Origin: Ridgeia piscesae
Lineage: Eukaryota > Annelida > Polychaeta > Sabellida > Siboglinidae
NCBI GenBank assembly: GCA_025642075.2
Contig: JAODUO010000126.1
Span: 27,501 to 91,500 of the forward strand
DNA: 64,000 nt
Direction of reading: 5' to 3'
In this document: in pieces, positions 35,901-45,665 of the stretch
Numbering within the stretch: position 1 is the stretch's first letter
How the letters are laid out: every line of letters starts with the position of its first letter
Notes under the pieces: model-generated
Seen by the model: the letters and a program-made list of their open reading frames with translations, nothing else
What the model was told of the DNA's origin: nothing
The model's database searches: none
Position numbers and translations under genes: made by a program

Positions 35901-38900
35901 CCAGCTTCTGCTTGTCGTTCCAGCCCCAGCCGCTGTCCTCGTAACTATGACACCGACACAACAAATGTCACGACTTTGGTATGGTCAAAGAGAGACGTCA
36001 TCAACACAACACAAGAACTGTCACTGCCGCAGACTCAAGTTGTACGGTCAAAGAGATACGTCATCAACACAACACAAGAACTGTCACTGCCGCAGACTCA
36101 AGTTGTACGGTCAAAGAGAGACGTCATCAACACAACACAAGAACTGTCACTGCCGCAGACTCAAGTTGTACGGTCAAAGAGAGACGTCATCAACACAACA
36201 CAAGAACTGTCACTGCCGCAGACTCAAGTTGTACGGTCAAAGAGAGACGTCATCAACACAACACAAGAACTGTCACTGCCGCAGACTCAAGTTGTACGGT
36301 CAAAGAGAGACGTCATCAACACAACACAAGAACTGTCACTGCCGCACACTCAAGTTGTACGGTCAAAGAGAGACGTCATCAACACAACACAAGAACTGTC
36401 ACTGCCGCAGACTCAAGTTGTACGGTCAAAGAGAGACGTCATCAACACAACACAAGAACTGTCACTGCCACAGACTCAAGTTGTACGGTCAAAGAGAGAC
36501 GTCATCAACACAACACAAGAACTGTCACTGCCGCAGACTCAAGTTGTACGGTCAAAGAGAGACGTCATCAACACAACACAAGAACTGTCACTGCCGCAGA
36601 CTCAAGTTGTACGGTCAAAGAGAGACGTCATCAACACAACACAAGAACTGTCACTGCCACAGACTCAAGTTGTACGGTCAAAGAGAGACGTCATCAACAC
36701 AACACAAGAACTGTCACTGCCGCAGACTCAAGTTGTACGGTCAAAGAGAGACGTCATCAACACAACACAAGAACTGTCACTGCCACAGACTCAAGTTGTA
36801 CGGTCAAAGAGAGACGTCATCAACACAACACAAGAACTGTCACTGCCGCAGACTCAAGTTGTACGGTCAAAGAGAGACGTCATCAACACAACACAAGAAC
36901 TGTCACTGCCGCAGACTCAAGTTGTACGGTCAAAGAGAGACGTCATCAACACAACACAAGAACTGTCACTGCCGCAGACTCAAGTTGTACGGTCAAAGAG
37001 AGACGTCATCAACACAACACAAGAACTGTCACTGCCGCAGACTCAAGTTGTACGGTCAAAGAGAGACGTCATCAACACAACACAAGAACTGTCACTGCCG
37101 CAGACTCAAGTTGTACGGTCAAAGAGAGACGTCATCAACACAACACAAGAACTGTCACTGCCGCAGACTCAAGTTGTACGGTCAAAGAGAGACGTCATCA
37201 ACACAACACAAGAACTGTCACTGCCCCAGACTCAAGTTGTACGGTCAAAGAGAGACGTCATCAACACAACACAAGAACTGTCACTGCCGCAGACTCAAGT
37301 TGTACGGTCAAAGAGAGACGTCATCAACACAACACAAGAACTGTCACTGCCGCAGACTCAAGTTGTACGGTCAAAGAGAGACGTCATCAACACAACACAA
37401 GAACTGTCACTGCCGCAGACTCAAGTTGTACGGTCAAAGAGAGACGTCATCAACACAACACAAGAACTGTCACTGCCCCAGACTCAAGTTGTACGGTCAA
37501 AGAGAGACGTCATCAACACAACACAAGAACTGTCACTGCCGCACACTCAAGTTGTACGGTCAAAGAGAGACGTCATCAACACAACACAAGAACTGTCACT
37601 GCCGCAGACTCAAGTTGTACGGTCAAAGAGAGACGTCATCAACACAACACAAGAACTGTCACTGCCGCAGACTCAAGTTGTACGGTCAAAGAGAGACGTC
37701 ATCAACACAACACAAGAACTGTCACTGCCGCAGACTCAAGTTGTACGGTCAAAGAGAGACGTCATCAACACAACACAAGAACTGTCACTGCCGCAGACTC
37801 AAGTTGTACGGTCAAAGAGAGACGTCATCAACACAACACAAGAACTGTCACTGCCGCAGACTCAAGTTGTACGGTCAAAGAGAGACGTCATCAACACAAC
37901 ACAAGAACTGTCACTGCCACAGACTCAAGTTGTACGGTCAAAGAGAGACGTCATCAACACAACACAAGAACTGTCACTGCCGCAGACTCAAGTTGTACGG
38001 TCAAAGAGAGACGTCATCAACACAACACAAGAACTGTCACTGCCGCAGACTCAAGTTGTACGGTCAAAGAGAGACGTCATCAACACAACACAAGAACTGT
38101 CACTGCCGCAGACTCAAGTTGTACGGTCAAAGAGAGACGTCATCAACACAACACAAGAACTGTCACTGCCGCACACTCAAGTTGTACGGTCAAAGAGAGA
38201 CGTCATCAACACAACACAAGAACTGTCACTGCCGCAGACTCAAGTTGTACGGTCAAAGAGAGACGTCATCAACACAACACAAGAACTGTCACTGCCGCAG
38301 ACTCAAGTTGTACGGTCAAAGAGAGACGTCATCAACACAACACAAGAACTGTCACTGCCGCAGACTCAAGTTGTACAGTCAAAGAGAGACGTCATCAACA
38401 CAACACAAGAACTGTCACTGCCGCAGACTCAAGTTGTACGGTCAAAGAGAGACGTCATCAACACAACACAAGAACTGTCACTGCCACAGACTCAAGTTGT
38501 ACGGTCAAAGAGAGACGTCATCAACACAACACAAGAACTGTCACTGCCCCACACTCAAGTTGTACAGTCAAAGAGAGACGTCATCAACACAACACAAGAA
38601 CTGTCACTGCCGCACACTCAAGTTGTACGATCAAAGAGAGACGTCATCAACACAACACAAGAACTGTCACTGCCGCAGACTCAAGTTGTACGGTCAAAGA
38701 GAGACGTCATCAACACAACACAAGAACTGTCACTGCCGCACACTCAAGTTGTACGGTCAAAGAGAGACGTCATCAACACAACACAAGAACTGTCACTGCC
38801 GCAGACTCAAGTTGTACGGTCAAAGAGAGACGTCATCAACACAACACAAGAACTGTCACTGCCACAGACTCAAGTTGTACGATCAAAGAGAGACGTCATC

Positions 38901-41900
38901 AACACAACACAAGAACTGTCACTGCCGCACACTCAAGTTGTACGGTCAAAGAGAGACGTCATCAACACAACACAAGAACTGTCACTGCCGCAGACTCAAG
39001 TTGTACGGTCAAAGAGAGACGTCATCAACACAACACAAGAACTGTCACTGCCGCAGACTCAAGTTGTACAGTCAAAGAGAGACGTCATCAACACAACACA
39101 AGAACTGTCACTGCCGCACACTCAAGTTGTACGGTCAAAGAGAGACGTCATCAACACAACACAAGAACTGTCACTGCCGCACACTCAAGTTGATGAGACA
39201 CAGGCCAGAGATAAAGTGAATTCAATTATATAGTTGAACTAAATTTTTTTAATTTATGTTTGATGCCTATCATAATGTTTTACCATACGATCTTCAACAG
39301 TTATTTATCAAATCTAATCCAGTATATTCTGCACGTCAATTCAAGAAAAATGTCCACATAAATATGAGAGCAATGTCTATACCTGCACTCGGCGTGGAAT
39401 TCTGGAATTCTCTCAACGAATAGCTTGTTAGCATAATGTCCAATTATAAATTTAAACGTCATTACATTAATATTCTCATAGGGAAATATACCATGTAAAT
39501 ATACATGATTATAATGACAAATTAACATTTGTTGTGTGCACGTACTTATTTGTTGTGTAACAACATCACTATAATTAAAAAGTAAGAATTGCCACTTATA
39601 ATTTTTATGTGTTTCACTTCATGTCTACTCCTTTACAAAACATATTTCTTAATTTCATTTCATTCGTACCATGTGACTTATTATTATTTGTATTGCTTGC
39701 TTTTTAATGTTGTGTATTTTGAAATAAATTGAATTCAATTGAATTACAATACAAATGTACTCGAGTACAAGTATGATAACGCCACCTTTGACACAGGCAT
39801 GACAAACACAACACGAGTTTACTCGACTTTCTCTATGTTGATATCTGAACATAAACTAAAAAGCAGTATGACACTATTCGGCCAAATAAAGTGCATGTTG
39901 TCAACTCACAAGCCCTGCATGTTTGACTTGGTCAGTTTGAATGTCCAGTCTTTGGTCTCAGCGTCCAGGTCCTCCACCCGATGACAGCAGATTGTCAGGT
40001 CCAGTCTGCGGAAACAATAAACCTGTGACAACCACATGTCACATCTGGCAGTCGCCTTGGTAACTGGCCACAGTACCTTGGAAATTACACAATGTACCAC
40101 CAAAACAGACCAATAATGGCACTTGGTGACTAAATGTCAAACTTTGGTTGACGACTGGTTTTCTCAACCCACTTTTACTGAAAAGCTGTGCACTTCAGCA
40201 ATGCAATTTGTCATAAAAACCACAAGAATTGGTCCTAAAAACAGGGTTAACAATTGCTGTACCGGTTGGCTGATTTTCGTATCTTTGCAAAACCCATTAG
40301 TAATGACGTATAAACGCGTATAACATATCAAAAACCTGAATATGTTGTTAACCAAAAAATTACAATATTTATCATTATAGATGTATGGCAACTTACCCAT
40401 TTCTTTGGAACTTCTTAAACGGAACCAATAGGGACATTGGATCAGGAAGCTGAAACATGACAAAAGCACCTCACGGTGATCAAACCGTATTGGTACTTTA
40501 AAAAAATACAATATATCCCAAAATAGTTCTCAATGAAACCAGACAATATTATATAATAAAATGTTTTTCTTTTAATGTAAAGTAGAGTATTTTACAACTT
40601 CATGCTCAATTGGTTTAAATAGCCAATCACAAATAATGCTCATTTATTCACACCATAACTTTATGCAGAGACCCGCCCACCTCTCATTTGGACGGGTAAA
40701 AACCGCTGTGGACGGGTAGAAATATGGATGGATGGGTATAAAATTAAGGAGCAAAAAAGGTGTTCCAAAAACATAGATATTGTCAGTTATGCCTTAGAAG
40801 TGTGTGTAAATGGTGTCACATGTGTGTTTGTAGTCCATTTCAGGTCATCAGATACATGTTAAAGTTTGTAAACTGGCTTAACAGTTAACATCCATGTGTC
40901 CACCAAAACATGTGTGACTGGCAATAATTTGGTCCTGCATAAAGCCGTGGTTCACACAGACTGTGTGACCTGCTTAAACAGTATGCGTGCAGTCTTTTTA
41001 ATAAAAGTGCATACTTCAGAACTCCGTAATTATCAAGAGATTTGACTGTTATCCACAGTGGCCACAGACCACAGTAAACTACATTAATAATAAAAACCAA
41101 CTTTTAGTAAGTATCTTTCTACATACTGTGATTCATGTATCACAATGTGTAATGTATCACGAAGGTTCTATCTCACGAAGGTTCTGTCTCACGGTCATAA
41201 TACTCGCAAAGCTATAAATACACACACATCTATGACAAGACACGATTTTGCAAAAAAAATGCCTTAAATACAATTTGCATCACACTATAAATGATACTCC
41301 ACAATTAGTTCTGTAAAGTGTTATACTGCAATGTACAATATCTGATTGATAATTTGATATATGTCAGTTAAGTCTTCAATCATTAGAATTGTAATACACT
41401 TAAATACGGACAGTTGCAAAGAAATGTTATATGAATTTATGGATTGTAACTTAATTATTTCTACATGTATTACAGAGAGGCATGGCACTACACATACATC
41501 AGAGATAGTTTCACCTATACCCCAGGTAGGCTTATAGAGATAAAATCATACTGAAAGTCTGAAGTAATAAAACATTATACATTTGTATGTAGAGAGGTTA
41601 ATTAAATGTGTAAACCTTAATAGTTAAAAGTGTGAAATAACGAACAAACAAACAAAATGTCACACAATGCCAGCTACTTACAAAACCTGGTTATTTAAAG
41701 GTATCCCAACAAAACAGAAGGAATTTGGAGTCATTCCTTCTGAAGTACTTAATAATTCAATATAAAATTTTACTTCAGGTAAACAGAGTGTTTAGGGCCA
41801 TTTCATGGTATTTGTGAAGTGACATAAAAAATATTAAAGTCTGAATTTGAACAAAATACCAAATGTATATGTCAGATAGGTATCTGAAGTTACTGGAAAT

Positions 41901-44900
41901 TGGCATTTGGGTCAAAATTGTGCATTTTGTAATATGCAAATTAGGTATTTATCACGAAACAATGGATTTCAGCGTTGCGGACAGGACAAATGTTTTTTTA
42001 AGTTTTCTCGTGGTGTATTTAACTTTAGGTCAATTTCTGTTGTTGACAGCATTAGTGTTATGTTTAAGTATAACATGATGCAGTTTTAATTTTTTTATAA
42101 ATGTGAAGCCATACAAAATCCACTTCACAGACCCAAGGTGTCCTGTCCGCAACGTTTTCGGTCGAAAAGGTTTAATTTCACCAAAAAATACTTGGATTTG
42201 AAAACCCAAACTTTATATTCTCTTAGCTGGGGTATAACTGAATAATATCAACTAAAAGTAAAAACAAAAATATAACACACTTCATGGGAAACCACAACTC
42301 ATTTCTGTTGCGGACAGGACAAAAACGTTGCGGACAGGACATAAAATGACTCAAAAGTGATTTTTGAAAAGAAAACTTTTATTAATCATGATTTTCCTAT
42401 CCTATGGACCTATGTAGGTTGGTCACTTAAAATTTAGCCTAGTGGCTTAAGAAGGGTTGGCACATTTTTCCCACCCTGGTAAATACCGGGTGGTAATTAC
42501 CGGTAATTACCGTCCTGGGAAAAACCTCAAATAGTGGTAAATACCAGATTACCTGGGAAAAACTCTTAAAGGGATTAAATTTGAACCATTTTTGCAATAC
42601 AAGTTACTGTACCATCACCATAATGATACATGTGTAATTATACATCAGTACTGGTTGTTTTCGAACAATCATTATTGTAGTAAGACTTCAAGTTCAGTAA
42701 CAAAAATGTCTGACAGAAAGTGCCCGTCTACTCTGGTCTACTGATTCTGGGATACATGGCTTCCCAGCAGAGGATCCCAGCAGATTACAAGTTCAAATAT
42801 TAAAGTGGAGCTGATTTGGGCTCACAAAGACAATGACTACAGGCAGTTATTCTGTATTTGTCCCTTAGTCTGAATGTCAAGACATGGTAACTAATGTTTG
42901 CTGAGTGGGTACTGTGGAGCCTGCCAATGTCCAGAGCCCAACATTTCTTTTGTTCCTTAAACAGATTACCAACTGGCACCTGACAGTACTAGACTTTAGT
43001 CTAGTACTTGGCATTGTCCTTGAATACTATAACAACAGAACTGGGACTTATAAGATGCATTTTAATTCATTTATATGCAAAGTGAAAAAGTGTCCTGTCC
43101 GCAACGCTCTGTCCATGTCCTGTCCGCAACGCACAGTTAATTACCCCCCTCGGTCATTCTTGAAAATTTTGGAATCAAATTTTCTCCAAAATATACCTAT
43201 GGCATTTAGGTATAAATATGCAGGGTTTAATATCTTAGAAAACAAGTGGATGGACAGAACTTTGGGTGTTTCTAACATACAATAAAACTCACTTCACTTT
43301 CTGTCCTGTCCGCAATGCATTTTATTTCACATTTTTCCCCCAAAAATTGAAATTCCAAAGATTTGATTTTGTTATCATATGAAGTGGTACCACAAAGTAC
43401 TTCACTTTCATGCATTCAAACTTTTAAAATATACCCAAGAATAATTTCTGTGAAAGAAACAAGTCTCTAAATGTCCTGTCCGCAACAAAACAAATACCGT
43501 GAAATGGCCCTTTAACTGACAGCTCCCCCAGCCTCCTTCGTTTCCCATAGCCTCCTACCTCTTCCAGCTTCCTACGGTCCTACCTCCCCCAGCCTCCTAC
43601 ATCTCCCAGCCTCCTACCTCTCCCATACCCTCCTATCCCCCAGCCTCCTACCTCTCCCAAGCCTCCTACCTCTCCCATACCCTCCTATCCCCCCCAGCTT
43701 CCTACCTCTCCCATAGCCTCCTACCTCCCCAGCCTCCTACCTCTCCCATACCCTCCTATCCCCCCCAGCCTCCTACCTCTCCCTAGCCTCCTACCTCCCC
43801 AGCCTCCTACCTCTCCATACCCTCTTCCCCAGCCTCCTACCTCCAGTCCCTCTCCCCTACCCTCCTATCCCCCCAGCCCCCCCCTACCTCTCCCATACCC
43901 TCCTACCTCATTCGCAGCATCAACCAAGGCAATTTTTGCAGCTACTCGGGCATTCTCCTCCTTTCGCTTTTGTTTCTTTTCTTTCCCTTTTACAGATTTT
44001 CTCTGAAAAAAAGATTCTCATGCATTCAACACCAGTAACTCAACATCAACCCACATCAGGGAACTCCTGTAGCCAATCATGTTCTTGGAACAGAAAATGT
44101 AGTCCACTTAGTAGATGCATGTGCCAAGCGAGTTATGTTATTTCTAATTGTCACATCAAATCATTCCTGGATTCCCTTCAGAACTTTTTCATTAGTAAAC
44201 AAGGGGTGAGATTTGTTATTAACTCGCCGTTCAAAGACTTTTAAAGGGGTAATTATCAACAATTTAAAGGGAATGTTACAAAACATGGTAGGTCATAGTT
44301 AACTGATGGCACATAGCTTTGTGTCTACTGGTCACTGACTCAGTAGTCATACCTCTGTGTCATGAGCAAGATGTTGTTCACCATGGGTGTATGCTTTGTA
44401 AGAATGCTTAGCATAATACCAAACAATGGCCTTTTGTTTTCCTCCAAGATACGTACTGGTTCAAGCAAGCACGTATGTTATAAGCAGCAGATGAAGACAC
44501 TACAACATTCATTTGGTGTGGCGCAAAGCATAGTTGGCATTTACTGCACGGGAACGTTTGAGTTTAATAGTAAATAGATTTTTTTTTAAATTGTACATTG
44601 CCTACTGAAATGCCGAGAATTAGTTGTGTTCGACGACTAAGCTGGCAAAGCCAGAGTCAACACTCAAACAAAGAAGTTTCAGACAACATAATGACTATTT
44701 TTATGGGTAAACAAGTCAGTAAGTGCCAAAGTTAAAGCACAATATGTCTAAAAGAATGTGGTTTAACAACACTAAAAACCATGAGATTTGGAGATCAGAT
44801 AAAAGTATTTAAAATATTGAAGGGGTATAAAAATATTGACAGAATTTTTTTTTCTCGGTTAAGGAAGAGAGAAGGACTAGAGGACAGGACGTGAAGTTAC

Positions 44901-45503
44901 ATTAGCAAAGAAGCCATGACTAGATATTAGAAAATTCTCATTTTCACAAAGAACAGCTAGTAAATTAATGGAACAGGTCAAACGGTTAATATATTTAAAA
45001 ATAAAATCGACATATACCTCCGAAGAGCAGGATACACTTAGATATAGATTGGTTGGACTCTCGATAAGTCAAAGGGCTTCCTAGTCCACCTGCCAATTAG
45101 AGTTGATTCTATAGGTGGCAATCTTGTTCAACCATAGTCAAAGAGGAAGCCATGGCATATTTAATTTTGTCATGTCTCCTGCTTCAGCAATTGAGATATG
45201 TGTGGTCAACAGTAGTAACATGCATAACGCTCTTTTATCACCTGTTCGAAAATTCTTGGTGTATTGTTACAACTGCCAGTATTGTCAGTTCAGTACAAGC
45301 ATCATTCTCCTTGGAACTTAGTACAAATACCGCCACACCAAGAAATCAAAGCGGCCACAGCTAGGGTTCGGTAATTCAGCGGCCGAGCCAGTATAATCAG
45401 TAATTTCGGATTCGGCACCGTTACACAACGATTGTTACACTGTCACCCTGAAAATACCTAGATTCTTTGTTTGCGTAAACCACCTTTCACTACTTACACC
45501 CAT
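32814..45503 (-). CDS. NAA40: N-alpha-acetyltransferase 40 (NatD), 8 coding exons (gene span)
   Basis: NatD transfers acetyl from acetyl-CoA to the N-terminal Ser of histones H4 and H2A. The reconstructed protein is 244 residues (human 237). In order it has MG (exon 1) and a basic NatD-type N-terminus, RKSVKGKEKKQKRKEENAR. Next come FKKFQRNGLDLTI, DWTFKLTKSNMQ and the YEDSGWGWNDKQKLDEM block. The GNAT fold follows with VALVHFRFD, YEIQLVKSVRHKALGKF (acetyl-CoA loop, 138-154) and KVMLTVFKQNQAALEFF. The tail is Cys/His-rich (HSHGHCPHGCSH), resembling the vertebrate Cys/His tail. All seven introns are GT-AG with consistent phases. Odd point: the loop reads R-H-K-A-L-G where the family normally has R-x-x-G-x-G/A, so Ala150 replaces a Gly. 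Minus strand, convergent with ADSS. Confidence 0.95.
32977..33868 (-). other. NAA40 intron 7 with degenerate purine-rich repeats
   Basis: GT-AG intron of 892 bases. From about 33180 to 33580 the plus strand is a degenerate, imperfectly periodic GA-rich stretch with recurring agaagatcgg, attgggaaa and aaaccagaggag words. Minus-strand frames here (proline/phenylalanine-rich) are compositional artefacts. Confidence 0.75.
33869..33946 (-). CDS. NAA40: NAA40 exon 7 (residues 165-190)
   Basis: Acceptor TGCCAG|GACACA, donor CTCAA|GTGAGT. It encodes TQMSKVMLTVFKQNQAALEF, the well-conserved KVMLTVFK.N..A..FF segment of NatD. Confidence 0.97.
33947..34717 (-). other. NAA40 intron 6
   Basis: GT-AG intron of 771 bases, AT-rich, with no element recognised. 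Confidence 0.85.
34718..34801 (-). CDS. NAA40: NAA40 exon 6 (residues 137-164)
   Basis: Acceptor TTGCAG|TTATGA completes Cys137; donor ACAA|GTAAGT. It encodes YEIQLVKSVRHKALGKFLMQ and ILELLAH, carrying the acetyl-CoA pyrophosphate loop, with Ala150 at a position usually Gly. Confidence 0.97.
34856..35188 (-). mobile_element. tRNA-derived SINE in NAA40 intron 5 (best preserved head)
   Basis: The minus-strand head starts AGCGCAGTGGCTCGGGGGTA and ends with GGTTTGAATCCTGTGCT. The first seven bases, AGCGCAG, pair with CTGTGCT, so the tRNA acceptor stem is still visible. The body and LINE-like 3' end match the copies at 14.0 and 30.0 kb, followed by a TTTTATTTTATT tail. This copy best shows that the family derives from a tRNA. 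Confidence 0.87.
35503..35768. repeat. Dispersed repeat, copy 1 (pair with 40661-40952)
   Basis: Shares ordered blocks with the second copy about 5.2 kb away: tttatgcag(a)aacc, ccacccacc/cgcccacctctca, a bipartite gtcgtggacaggt/ctgtggacgggt word, gatattgtcagtt(t/a)tgcctt, ttaacatccatgtgtcc and cctgcataaagccgtg. It encodes nothing. It is probably an unclassified short interspersed element; no inverted termini or tRNA head were seen. Confidence 0.7.
35786..35944 (-). CDS. NAA40: NAA40 exon 5 (residues 84-136)
   Basis: Acceptor TCATAG|TTACGA completes Phe84; donor CTACTG|GTAGGC. It encodes YEDSGWGWNDKQKLDEMSED and then ENKPVALVHFRFD, the NatD-specific substrate-binding and GNAT beta-strand region. 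A 63-bp satellite begins some 30 bases upstream of its acceptor. Confidence 0.97.
35945..39909 (-). other. NAA40 intron 4
   Basis: GT-AG intron of 3,965 bases, about 81% of it the 63-bp array (35972-39192). The remaining 700 bases are AT-rich and featureless. Confidence 0.9.
35972..39192. repeat. 63-bp minisatellite in NAA40 intron 4 (about 51 units)
   Basis: Highly homogeneous units, each containing GACGTCATCAACACAACACA, AGAACTGTCACTGCCGCAG and TCAAGTTGTACGGTCAAAGA. Differences are confined to a few positions: ccgcag/ccgcac/ccacag/ccccag and tacggtc/tacagtc/tacgatc. Because 63 is a multiple of three and the unit has no stop in any plus-strand frame, all three plus frames are open for over 1,000 codons. 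They are antisense to NAA40, lack any known domain and are judged non-coding. Each unit contains ACGTCA, a half CRE. Confidence 0.96.
39910..40005 (-). CDS. NAA40: NAA40 exon 4 (residues 52-83)
   Basis: Acceptor CCGCAG|ACTGGA completes Gly52; donor GGCTT|GTGAGT. It encodes LDLTICCHRVEDLDAETKDW and TFKLTKSNMQG, matching ..V..L......W.F.LTK.NMQ of NatD. Confidence 0.97.
40006..40396 (-). other. NAA40 intron 3
   Basis: GT-AG intron of 391 bases; nothing recognised. Confidence 0.85.
40397..40449 (-). CDS. NAA40: NAA40 exon 3 (residues 35-51)
   Basis: Acceptor TTTCAG|CTTCCT, donor AATGG|GTAAGT. It encodes LPDPMSLLVPFKKFQRN, equivalent to the DP....PVFKKY.RN segment of vertebrate NAA40. Confidence 0.95.
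40661..40952. repeat. Dispersed repeat, copy 2 (pair with 35503-35768)
   Basis: Direct-orientation relative of the copy in NAA40 intron 5, with the same block order from actttatgcagag to cctgcataaagccgtgg. Substitutions and small indels show the two copies are not a recent duplication. Confidence 0.7.
41795..43510. mobile_element. Non-autonomous TIR element with repeated subterminal 15-mers (1,716 bp)
   Basis: The terminal inverted repeats are gggccatttcatggtatttg at 41795-41814 and its complement, with one mismatch, at 43491-43510. TTTA flanks both ends (41791-41794 and 43511-43514). The 15-mer GTTGCGGACAGGACA recurs eight times: plus at 41974, 42307 and 42327; minus at 42139, 43091, 43116, 43302 (last base changed) and 43472. 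No transposase frame is present. The superfamily is unresolved; GGGCC termini are compatible with Harbinger- or Kolobok-type elements. Confidence 0.75.
43516..43906. repeat. C-rich (cctcctacctctcccata)-type array next to NAA40 exon 2 donor
   Basis: Imperfect tandem units of roughly 18-25 bases built from cctcctacctc, tcccatacc and ccccagcctcc. On the NAA40 strand it is purine-rich and repeats GAGGTAGGAGG, which resembles the exon 2 donor GAG|GTAGGAGG. It begins at that donor and runs into the intron. Confidence 0.9.
43907..44002 (-). CDS. NAA40: NAA40 exon 2 (residues 3-34)
   Basis: Acceptor TTTTCAG|AGAAAA, donor AATGAG|GTAGGA, phase 0 at both ends. It encodes RKSVKGKEKKQKRKEENAR and VAAKIALVDAANE, the lysine-rich N-terminal block of NatD. 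Confidence 0.95.
44003..45497 (-). other. NAA40 intron 1
   Basis: GT-AG intron of 1,495 bases, AT-rich. Plus-strand open frames here have no family resemblance. Confidence 0.8.
45498..45503 (-). CDS. NAA40: NAA40 exon 1 coding part (residues 1-2)
   Basis: The minus strand reads GTG ATG GGT|GTAAGTAG. An ATG-Gly codon pair is followed by a perfect donor in phase 0, joining to RKS of exon 2 to give MGRKS, the start typical of NatD. Only six coding bases lie in this exon. It was chosen by the MGRKS match, the donor strength and the phase. Confidence 0.8.
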
Positions 45504-45665
45504 CACTAAGCCGTGGTTTGTTTGTGTAATTCCGCGAAACTACAAGCATTTACCGCCAAACCTAAGCAACTCGTTGCATCCGTAGCCATCAATGTCAAGG
45601 CCGATTGGCGTCGAATGCCGCCCTCTAGCGGATTGCAAAGAACATAAATTAGGCCTCAACGCCAA
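45504..45665 (-). promoter_or_regulatory. Probable NAA40 5' UTR and promoter, with an upstream ORF
   Basis: CpG-richer than its surroundings. On the minus strand a CCAAT box (plus-strand attgg 45604-45608) lies about 100 bases before the start codon. If transcription starts upstream of 45589, the leader holds an upstream ORF (ATG 45589-45587 to TAG 45508-45506, 27 codons). That ORF ends two bases before the NAA40 ATG. Confidence 0.45.

Larger units (their letters stand above)
40450..43906 (-). other. NAA40 intron 2
   Basis: GT-AG intron of 3,457 bases. It contains the second copy of the dispersed repeat (40661-40952), a 1.7 kb terminal-inverted-repeat element (41795-43510) and, next to the donor, a C-rich array (43516-43906). 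Confidence 0.88.

Noticed and set aside
35827..39233. Three overlapping plus-strand open frames of more than 1,000 codons
   Set aside because: All three frames are open simultaneously because the 63-bp unit is stop-free and a multiple of three. They are antisense to an NAA40 intron, have no known domain and mirror the DNA repeat exactly.
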